64,000 nt of DNA, taken from UMGS1696 sp964634795. GTDB taxonomy: Bacteria; Bacillota; Clostridia; Oscillospirales; CAG-272. The stretch covers positions 21,078-85,077 of the forward strand of contig CAZWLL010000003.1 in the NCBI GenBank assembly GCA_964634795.1. Direction: 5' to 3'. The notes below the pieces were generated by a model, which saw nothing but the letters and a program-made list of their open reading frames with translations, was not told the origin of the DNA and did not search any database. A program made the position numbers and the translations under genes. Positions 58,300-64,000 of the stretch are shown one piece after another; the stretch's first letter is position 1, and each line of letters opens with the position of its first letter.

Positions 58300-59730
58300 T
58301 TATACGTTGATTGCAACATCAGCGTCGTCAAGGTAGCTGTATTTCTTCAGCAGCGGATATATTTCGTTATTGAGGTATTCTTCCGTCTGCATCTCCGCGC
58401 ATCCCGTAAACGTTTTGGGGTTAGTCAGCTCCTTCATTTCCTCAGCGGTCAATCCGAAGCGCTCGTCATTCAAAATACGGTCGAGGAGATCGTTTTCGGC
58501 ACCGTTCAGCTTAATCTGCTTTGCGCACGCTACCGAATGCTCGCGAATTGCCTCGTGAAGCTTCTGTCTGTCTCCGCCGCGTTTCGTGCAGTACATGAGG
58601 ATATTTTCCGTAGCCATGAACGGTATTTCCTCATTCAAATGCTTTTCCACAACTTTAGGATAAACAGTTCCTCCGGAGACAACATTTATATAAAGCGCGA
58701 GAATGCCGTCGGTCGCGAGGAAAGCCTCGGGTACGGATATTCTCTTGTTCGCGGAATCGTCCAGTGTTCTCTCAAACCACTGAGTAGCGGCGGTTATCGA
58801 CGGATTGATTATATCGGCCATAACGTAGCGCGAAAGCGATGCTATTCTTTCGCTTCTCATGGGGTTTCTCTTATATGCCATAGCGGATGAACCGATCTGC
58901 TTATCCTCAAACGGCTCATCGAATTCCTTCAAGTGAGAGAGAAGGCGTATATCGTTGGAAAACTTCGCCGCGCTCTGCGCAATACCCGACAGAACAGCGA
59001 GAACATCGAAATCAACCTTTCTCGAGTATGTTTGTCCGGACACGGAATAGCATGCCTCAAAACCCATCTTTTCGGCAATAAGCTTGTCAAGCTTTTTCAC
59101 CTTTTCATAGTCGCCTTCGAATAATTCGAGGAAGGATGCGCCTGTGCCCGTCGTGCCCTTGCAGCCGAGAAGCTTAAGGCGGGATATTGTATACTCCAGC
59201 TTATCAAGGTCAGAGACGAGATCCTGCAGCCACAAGGTAGCTCTCTTGCCCATTGTCGTAGGCTGAGCTGCCTGGAAATGCGTATATGCGAGGGTAGGAA
59301 GTGACTTGTGAGTCTCCGCAAAGCGCGAAACGGCTTTAATACAGCTTACAAGGAGCTTTTTAATCTGCTCTAGGCCTGCGCGCATAAGAATAATATCGGT
59401 ATTGTCGCCGACATAGCATGATGTAGCGCCGAGGTGAATAATTCCCGCGGCATTCGGGCAGCAGTCGCCGTATGTTTTAACATGAGCCATAACGTCATGC
59501 CGTACTTCCGACTCGTATTTTTTTGCTTTATCGTAGTCGATATTGTAAATATTATCCTTTAACTCTTTGATTTGCTCGTCGGTGATGTTGATGCCGAGTT
59601 CTTTTTCGCTCTCGGCGAGAGCAACCCAAAGCTTTCTCCATGTAGAAAATTTTGTGTCTGCGGAGAATATTTTTTTCATTTCAGCACTCGCGTACCTGGT
59701 GCACAGCGGGTTTTCGTAAACGTCAGTCAT
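58300..59730 (-). CDS. purB: Adenylosuccinate lyase
   Basis: 476 residues. Signature GSSAMAYKRNPMRSER (catalytic Ser loop), LGATSCYVGDNTD and AYTHFQAAQPTTMG. Cleaves SAICAR and adenylosuccinate with fumarate release, serving both branches next to purA and purC. First gene of the purB-purA-purC-purF operon. Confidence 0.97.
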   Translation of the reverse strand: MTDVYENPLCTRYASAEMKKIFSADTKFSTWRKLWVALAESEKELGINITDEQIKELKDNIYNIDYDKAKKYESEVRHDVMAHVKTYGDCCPNAAGIIHLGATSCYVGDNTDIILMRAGLEQIKKLLVSCIKAVSRFAETHKSLPTLAYTHFQAAQPTTMGKRATLWLQDLVSDLDKLEYTISRLKLLGCKGTTGTGASFLELFEGDYEKVKKLDKLIAEKMGFEACYSVSGQTYSRKVDFDVLAVLSGIAQSAAKFSNDIRLLSHLKEFDEPFEDKQIGSSAMAYKRNPMRSERIASLSRYVMADIINPSITAATQWFERTLDDSANKRISVPEAFLATDGILALYINVVSGGTVYPKVVEKHLNEEIPFMATENILMYCTKRGGDRQKLHEAIREHSVACAKQIKLNGAENDLLDRILNDERFGLTAEEMKELTNPKTFTGCAEMQTEEYLNNEIYPLLKKYSYLDDADVAINV

Positions 59731-59769
59731 AAGCCGTCCTTTCGAATAGCATATAAATTTTACATATTT

Positions 59770-59778
59770 ATTATATCA
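59770..59778 (-). promoter_or_regulatory. Extended -10 promoter of the pur operon
   Basis: Minus strand TGATATAAT, TATAAT at 59770-59775, about 40 bases before the purB ATG. No good -35. I saw no purine riboswitch or PurR box nearby. Confidence 0.6.
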
Positions 59779-59829
59779 CATAAAACGGTTTGAAATATGA
59801 ATAAAACCATGTTTATGTATCAATGAGAC

Positions 59830-59867
59830 AAAAATCTCCGAAATAGCCAATGAGGTCAAATTCGGAG
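59830..59867 (-). terminator. Terminator after bioY
   Basis: CTCCGAA pairs with TTCGGAG, loop 18, followed by A then TTTTT on the minus strand. Confidence 0.7.
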
Positions 59868-59884
59868 TGAGGTTTTTGTTAATT

Positions 59885-60454
59885 TTAATAGATTTTATTC
59901 TTCGTCACAGCGGGAATCACACGGGATCTTATAACATCCGAAACCACAGCGGCTGCGGCAATCTTTATCGAGTCCCCCGCGATAAAGGGTATCACACATA
60001 CAGCGAGGCTGTATGCGGCGGTATTGCCGGAAACGAACATAAACCATGCCGTACCGAATGCGTACAGAACAGCAGTACCGAGAACCATTCCGACAACATT
60101 CCAAAGAATTCTGTGTTTTTTAGCTCTGTCGGCAAAAATGCCTGTGATTAACGAGCACATTACGTAACCGATAAGATAACCGCCCGTGGGACCTACCAAG
60201 CGCTCAAATCCGCCGACAAAACCGGAGAATACGGGCAAGCCGACCGCTCCGAGCACCAGATATGCGGATACCGCAAGTGTTCCGCCCTTCCATCCGCATA
60301 CTGACGCGGCAATATAGAGTGCAAATGTCGCAAGAGAAATCGGAATCGGCCCGATATTGACAGAGAAAGGAGACACTACACACATAAGCGCGGTAAATAT
60401 CGCAGCCTGGGTAAAGAATCTGAGTTCACGACTTTTTGCATTCATATCGAACAT
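59885..60454 (-). CDS. bioY: Biotin transporter BioY
   Basis: 189 residues, six hydrophobic helices. NIGPIPISLATFALYIAA and GPTGGYLIGY are the BioY hallmarks. It is the biotin-binding S-component of an ECF transporter; the energising EcfA/T genes are not here. GGGAG lies close before ATG 60454. Single gene with its own consensus promoter and terminator. Confidence 0.95.
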   Translation of the reverse strand: MFDMNAKSRELRFFTQAAIFTALMCVVSPFSVNIGPIPISLATFALYIAASVCGWKGGTLAVSAYLVLGAVGLPVFSGFVGGFERLVGPTGGYLIGYVMCSLITGIFADRAKKHRILWNVVGMVLGTAVLYAFGTAWFMFVSGNTAAYSLAVCVIPFIAGDSIKIAAAAVVSDVIRSRVIPAVTKNKIY

Positions 60455-60523
60455 AAGCTCCCGAGTTGAAATTAATCAAAACAATTCCGTCGGCTAAGCA
60501 CCTCGGAATCGCGCAACATAAAT

Positions 60524-60552
60524 ATTATAATACCGTATTCTCATCATGTCAA
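60524..60552 (-). promoter_or_regulatory. Consensus promoter of bioY
   Basis: Minus strand TTGACA (60547-60552), 17-base spacer, TATAAT (60524-60529). The leader then has an ATTCCG / CGGAAT hairpin (60484-60509). Confidence 0.88.
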
Positions 60553-60648
60553 GTGATATGCCGTCAATTTTGTATAAACGTAAAATTTACCTTTTCCCAC
60601 CGCCGCATTTACTTTGAGAATTTACCTTCTTAAAAATTAAAAAAGCAC

Positions 60649-60677
60649 TTGACAAAACGCGGCGAGAGTATTATAAT
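60649..60677 (+). promoter_or_regulatory. Consensus promoter of tRNA-Ser
   Basis: TTGACA (60649-60654), 17-base spacer, TATAAT (60672-60677), about 50 bases before the mature tRNA. Confidence 0.88.
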
Positions 60678-60726
60678 AAAACAGCAGTCGTAATGAGATG
60701 GTCGCGGCTGTCGTGTTTTCAATCAC

Positions 60727-60817
60727 GGAGAAGTACTCAAGAGGCCGAAGAGGCGCCCCTGCTAAGGGTGTAGGTCGGGTAACCGGCGCGAGAGTTCAAA
60801 TCTCTCCTTCTCCGCCA
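60727..60817 (+). tRNA. tRNA-Ser (anticodon GCU)
   Basis: 91 bases with encoded CCA. Acceptor GGAGAAG (60727-60733) pairs with CTTCTCC (60807-60813). Anticodon stem CGCCC / GGGTG encloses CTGCTAA, anticodon GCT. GAGAG-TTCAAAT-CTCTC is the T arm, and a long variable arm marks it as class II serine tRNA reading AGC/AGU. It sits beside the integrated element. Confidence 0.97.
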
Positions 60818-60820
60818 ATA

Positions 60821-60857
60821 TGTAAATATACTTTGAGTGTTTGCGTGTATATTTACA
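60821..60857. repeat. Inverted repeat between tRNA and integrase
   Basis: TGTAAATATAC (60821-60831) and its exact complement GTATATTTACA (60847-60857), loop 15. It may be part of the recombinase attachment region or a tRNA 3' processing/termination structure. Confidence 0.55.
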
Positions 60858-60868
60858 ATTCAGCAGGA

Positions 60869-60906
60869 AGAACATTGTTTCACTCAATGAGACAATGTTC
60901 TTTTTC
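60869..60906 (+). terminator. Terminator facing into the integrase end
   Basis: AGAACATTGT / ACAATGTTCT stem then TTTTTCTTT on the plus strand. It overlaps the last codons of the recombinase gene and would stop transcription from the tRNA side entering the element antisense. Confidence 0.8.
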
Positions 60907-62526
60907 TTTGTCATTCAACAAATCACGGATAAACCGATAGGTTATATCCACTCGTTGAATTTTCCGTTCATGCTTCTTTTCACGTTCATGGACTGTGATT
61001 TCTTCAATCAAGCCAAAAACAATCGTTCTATCAAGAGTTTGAATGTTATCATACTGACTGATTAAATCAAGCCATGCATCAATGTCATTTGTAGTATCTT
61101 GAATTTTATCCAGTTCATTCTTTAATTCAGGTATTTTCTTTTCCAGCGAACTCTGCTCCGCAGTATATTCTTTCATCAAGCTGCTGCATACGCTTTCCGG
61201 AATTTGACCGGTGCATTTATCCTCATACAAATTCTTAATTCTTGCCTGAACATCGGAAATTCTCTGCTCGCATTCATGAATCTGCTTTTTGATGATACCT
61301 GATTCAGATGAATTATTCTTTCTCATGCTATTGTAAAGCCGCTGTGCCAATTCTTCCCGTTCAGTAACAGCTAAATGAGCAAATCGCCGTATGTCTTCCA
61401 AAATAAAAGTACTGATATGTTCTTCCGCTATGTAATGTTGAGAACACGCCGAACCACCGTTATTGTTATACCTGCTGCAGCGATAAATCCCTGTGATAAT
61501 GGTGTTTTTTATTCGCCGTCTCATGTATGCAAGCGGCATTCCGCAATCTGCACATTTAATCATACCGGAAAATAATCCTATGTATCCTTCTTTGGTTTTT
61601 CGCACTCTTTTCTGACCGGAATTCAGTCTTTTTTGAACTCTGTCCCAAACGTCGCGTTCAATCAATGGCTCATGGGTATTTTCAACTATAATCCAGTTTT
61701 CGGGACTTATTGGGCGAACTTTTTTTGTTTTAAATGATATAACTTCACGTTTCCCCTGAACCATGTTTCCGATATACGCCTGATTTCTGAGAATCTGTGT
61801 AATCGTTGCACTTCCCCATAAGTTTTTATCTCTTGTAAGTGGATTTGTAAGTCCACGCTGCTCATAATAATAAAAACGCGGTGAAGAAATACCTTGTTCG
61901 TTCAAGCTGTCTCCTATCATTCTTGCACTTTCACCATTATCAAAGCTGTGAAATAGATACCGGACAATTTTTGCAGCTTCTTCGTCAATTATAAGCTTAT
62001 GCCTGTCTTCTGGAGACTTCATATAGCCGTACGGAGCATGACTGCCAACAAACTTGCCCTGTTCCGCTATTTTCTTTTTTACTTGCCTAACCTTTTTGGA
62101 AACCTGACGCGGATAAAATTCGTTTAAAACATGATGAAACGCTGCAATGTCATTATTATCCTGCATTGTATCGATTCCATCATTGACTGCTATAAACCGA
62201 ATATTCTTCTCATTGAAATATTCCTCTGTATAGTAACCTGTTTGAACGTAATTTCTCCCAAGTCGCGAAAGATCTTTTGTTATAATACAATCGATCTTTC
62301 CGTTTTCGGCATCTTTTATCATTCGCTGAAAATCCGGACGATCAAAATTCGTTCCGGTATAACCGTCATCTATATATGTGTCTCTTAAATTCCACCCTTT
62401 CTCCGCAACATAGTCTGTTAATACCTGACGTTGGTTTGCGATACTCATACTTTCCAGATTGCCGTTATGGTCATCCCTCGATAAACGGCAGTAAATTCCT
62501 ACATCATAATTATCCTGCAATTTCAT
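60880..62526 (-). CDS. Large serine recombinase (TndX/TnpX-type integrase)
   Basis: 548 residues from ATG 62526 with GGAGG eight bases upstream (an ATG six bases earlier is too close to that site). YCRLSRDD carries the catalytic Ser; SIANQRQVL, DDGYTGTNFDRP and TKDLSRLGRNY are resolvase motifs. A recombinase domain follows, then a zinc ribbon (CADCG ... CSRYNNNGGSAC) and a coiled coil. Integrates and excises the element; no separate target specificity can be read. Confidence 0.93.
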   Translation of the reverse strand: MKLQDNYDVGIYCRLSRDDHNGNLESMSIANQRQVLTDYVAEKGWNLRDTYIDDGYTGTNFDRPDFQRMIKDAENGKIDCIITKDLSRLGRNYVQTGYYTEEYFNEKNIRFIAVNDGIDTMQDNNDIAAFHHVLNEFYPRQVSKKVRQVKKKIAEQGKFVGSHAPYGYMKSPEDRHKLIIDEEAAKIVRYLFHSFDNGESARMIGDSLNEQGISSPRFYYYEQRGLTNPLTRDKNLWGSATITQILRNQAYIGNMVQGKREVISFKTKKVRPISPENWIIVENTHEPLIERDVWDRVQKRLNSGQKRVRKTKEGYIGLFSGMIKCADCGMPLAYMRRRIKNTIITGIYRCSRYNNNGGSACSQHYIAEEHISTFILEDIRRFAHLAVTEREELAQRLYNSMRKNNSSESGIIKKQIHECEQRISDVQARIKNLYEDKCTGQIPESVCSSLMKEYTAEQSSLEKKIPELKNELDKIQDTTNDIDAWLDLISQYDNIQTLDRTIVFGLIEEITVHEREKKHERKIQRVDITYRFIRDLLNDKEKEHCLIE

Positions 62527-62626
62527 TTTCATTACCTCCCATTACAGCAGGAAAAATGATAAGGATTGATTGCAAAGTATATTATATATATTTACCGACC
62601 GTCTGTCCATATTTAAAGATAACATA

Positions 62627-62797
62627 TTATTTCCCCTCTATTTTCGTGTCTTTAATAATTTTAAACATTAAATCCTTTACCTTTTCTTTTCCTGTAAAAT
62701 AGCTGTTTACAACAAAAGTACAATATCCCAATTTATATGTTGTAGATACTATATTTTTATCGATGATTTTTGTTTCTATAGCTTTATTTTCTTTCAT
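62627..62797 (-). CDS. Small TnpW-like element protein
   Basis: 56 residues, starting at ATG 62797 with AAGGTGAT five bases upstream, 100 bases before the recombinase gene. The core TTYKLGYCTFVVNSYF then KEKVKDLMFKII recalls the TnpW family found next to TnpX in Tn4451-like elements. Role unknown, perhaps an excision accessory factor. Confidence 0.65.
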   Translation of the reverse strand: MKENKAIETKIIDKNIVSTTYKLGYCTFVVNSYFTGKEKVKDLMFKIIKDTKIEGK

Positions 62798-62880
62798 GTT
62801 TTATCACCTTTAAAAAAAATTTCATCAGGCAAACTGCGGTATACAGTTTCATGTGATTTTCACACCGCCCTCCTCAGCCG

Positions 62881-62895
62881 CCGTACTGTGTACGG
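62881..62895. repeat. Short palindrome upstream of the TnpW-like gene
   Basis: CCGTAC-TGT-GTACGG, six-base arms. A second short hairpin AAACTG / CAGTTT lies at 62831-62849. Possible recombinase or accessory-protein sites. Confidence 0.4.
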
Positions 62896-62935
62896 ATGTA
62901 TCATTATACTTTTATACGGATCATGGCTGGACAGA

Positions 62936-63058
62936 TTACCACTCCGTCCTGACAACAAAACATTTCTCGCTCACATGAAAAAACAGTTCTTTCATGGTCA
63001 TGGCGTATTTTTTATCCGGCTCCCCATATAAAAAACGTGCCTGATTTTTATTCTGCAT
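62936..63058 (-). CDS. Possible 40-residue element protein
   Basis: An uninterrupted frame from ATG 63058, reading MQNKNQARFLYGEPDKKYAM at the start and ending HVSEKCFVVRTEW before TAA. Composition is protein-like and it fills a space otherwise without genes, but the ribosome site is poor. I do not recognise it. Confidence 0.4.
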   Translation of the reverse strand: MQNKNQARFLYGEPDKKYAMTMKELFFHVSEKCFVVRTEW

Positions 63059-63168
63059 ATAAATATGCTTTCTTTGTCAATGAGCATCGGTTGTTTGCCA
63101 ACCGTAAGAAACACATAACTTATAAACAGTTATATGCTTTTTGCAACTGGTAAGCACATGTATCGCAG

Positions 63169-63194
63169 GAACCGCAGAAAGGGGAATGCGGTTC
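63169..63194 (-). terminator. Hairpin after the HTH gene
   Basis: AACCGCA / TGCGGTT arms with a ten-base loop, just after the HTH gene stop. No clear T-run, so a weak terminator or RNA-processing site. Confidence 0.45.
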
Positions 63195-63203
63195 TGACGT
63201 GTG

Positions 63204-63437
63204 TTAATTTACATGAAAGGCAAGAGTGCGTATGATAAGCCGTATTTTTAAACGGGTACGCATTTCCTCATCTATGTAGCTGTGTGCATTTCCCGCATCG
63301 TCGATCATTTTTCGAGTACATAGTTTTGCAATATACCTGTCATAATGTCCCAAAACGATGTCGATTGCTTCGAGATCTCCTTTGGTTGCCGCCGAAATCA
63401 CATGGAACGGCAACAGATTTCTTTCGTTATTCCTCAT
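63204..63437 (-). CDS. Orf8-like helix-turn-helix protein of conjugative elements
   Basis: 77 residues. LPFHVISAATKGDLEAIDIVLGHYDRYI matches the small HTH domain found beside the Orf7 sigma factor in Tn916-like elements. Overlaps the end of the sigma gene by 11 bases and has GGAGGG upstream, so it is translationally coupled. Probably modulates element transcription. Confidence 0.85.
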   Translation of the reverse strand: MRNNERNLLPFHVISAATKGDLEAIDIVLGHYDRYIAKLCTRKMIDDAGNAHSYIDEEMRTRLKIRLIIRTLAFHVN

Positions 63438-63858
63438 CTGTTTTTCCCTCCATATACTGTTTTAATTTAGCAAGAGCCGCTTTCCGATTTCGAAAAACGG
63501 TACTCCGTACAACATTCAGCAACTCTCCGATTTCCGAATCACTCATATCAAGATAGTACGCCAAAAGGATAATATCACGCTTCTGCTGCGAAAGTTCCTC
63601 CAACGCTTCGCCGAGCAATACGTTTTTTACCGCTACATCAAATCCGGACACCGTAAACCGCATATGCTCAAATTCATAGGTATCCTCGTAATAGAATTGA
63701 TTGAAATCACTTTCATTCATGGCGGAAAAAGATATTTCCCGTTCTGATAACCTGTCCATCTCACGGTAAAAGCTTCTTGCCTCACCCTTGAGATGTTTTT
63801 TAATATAAGCGTCGTACTGATGCTGTATTGTTTTGCTGTTGGGAGAAGACGATTCCAT
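63427..63858 (-). CDS. Orf7-like sigma-70-family factor of the element
   Basis: 143 residues from ATG 63858 with GGAGGTG six bases upstream; a GTG nine bases earlier lies in that site. The C-terminal part, LGEALEELSQQKRDIILLAYYLDMSDSEIGELL, is a sigma region 4 helix-turn-helix. In Tn916-type elements this protein controls transcription for excision and transfer. Confidence 0.88.
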   Translation of the reverse strand: MESSSPNSKTIQHQYDAYIKKHLKGEARSFYREMDRLSEREISFSAMNESDFNQFYYEDTYEFEHMRFTVSGFDVAVKNVLLGEALEELSQQKRDIILLAYYLDMSDSEIGELLNVVRSTVFRNRKAALAKLKQYMEGKTDEE

Positions 63859-63944
63859 TTCTGTCACCTCCCTCCTTCGTAAAAATTGTTCCCCTTTCGC
63901 CTACTATCCGTATCAGGAAGGGCGATTTGTTGCAGAATATGTCG

Positions 63945-63982
63945 AAAAAACAAAAATTGCCCGACTGAAACGCCAGCCGGGC
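63945..63982 (-). terminator. Terminator upstream of the sigma gene
   Basis: On the minus strand GCCCGGCTG / CAGTCGGGC (one G-T pair), loop six, then AATTTTTGTTTTTT. It ends an element gene that starts beyond the window and separates it from the sigma-HTH pair. Confidence 0.82.
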
Positions 63983-64000
63983 TTTATACTTTATATGCAC

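Larger units (their letters stand above)
60818..64000. mobile_element. End of an integrative/conjugative element with a TndX-type recombinase
   Basis: Large serine recombinase next to tRNA-Ser, a TnpW-like protein, an Orf8-like HTH protein and an Orf7-like sigma factor form the recombination and regulation end of Tn4451/Tn5397/Tn1549-like elements. The tRNA stays intact with its CCA. The exact junction is not visible because the other end is outside; it must lie between 60818 and about 60880. Confidence 0.82.

Noticed and set aside
62700..62865. 22-codon minus-strand frame overlapping the start of the TnpW-like gene
   Set aside because: The ribosome-like GGAGGG is too far from its ATG and the peptide shows no recognisable pattern.
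63800..64000. Minus-strand open frame of 66 residues at the window end
   Set aside because: It runs through a terminator and the sigma-gene ribosome site.
1..64000. CRISPR array or restriction/defence system
   Set aside because: No repeat-spacer pattern or cas, toxin or restriction genes were seen; SbcCD is a general repair complex.

Overview
The window looks like a metagenome-assembled scaffold from an anaerobic Bacillota, class Clostridia, probably a gut glycan degrader of the Oscillospirales type. Evidence: three runs of N (100, 10 and 100 bases), strong sigma-A promoters (TTGACA-17-TATAAT), strong Shine-Dalgarno sites, many lipoproteins, an SLH-anchored surface protease, a glycyl-radical enzyme and an integrated conjugative element of the TndX/TnpX type. 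Species cannot be named from this sequence.

Layout. 3-19300 is a carbohydrate and housekeeping block. It holds the C-terminal half of an unusual glycyl-radical enzyme, a GxGYxYP protein with a discoidin-like C-terminus, a GH38 alpha-mannosidase-like enzyme with a discoidin-like domain in an operon with an FAD enzyme, a GH116-type enzyme, a GH29 fucosidase, a metallophosphatase, an AI-2E transporter, a UvrD-like helicase split by one in-frame TAA, and a YczE-like membrane protein. 19763-27938 encodes a giant secreted S8 protease with PA, dockerin-like, Big2, cohesin-like and three SLH modules. 28042-31232 has an alpha/beta hydrolase, a frameshifted and gapped second GxGYxYP gene (a lipoprotein) and thioredoxin. 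31456-34360 is the methionine importer operon metNIQ behind a 16-codon leader peptide and a visible terminator/antiterminator pair. 34396-38540 holds two orphan solute-binding lipoproteins and a nucleoside hydrolase. 38604-49288 is housekeeping: pepF, a MOP/SpoVB-like flippase that seems to start at CTG, gfo-sbcD-sbcC, pgk-tpiA. 49465-53860 is a five-gene run: birA, an unrecognised protein, an aminotransferase, a TraX-like protein and a HAD phosphatase. 54692-59775 is the purine operon purB-purA-purC-purF. bioY and tRNA-Ser(GCU) follow.

From just after the tRNA to the window end is one end of an integrative element: large serine recombinase, a TnpW-like protein, a possible 40-aa protein, an HTH protein and an Orf7-like sigma factor. 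Cargo and the other end lie outside the window.

The glycosidases lack visible signal peptides, so they probably act on imported oligosaccharides, while the giant protease works on the cell surface. The most interesting items are the metNIQ leader attenuator, the protease carrying both dockerin-like and cohesin-like modules, the glycyl-radical enzyme with a Cys-Asn-Trp-Pro-Asp active-site loop, the triple ACGTTAACGT-type operator array, and the uncharacterised birA-linked operon.
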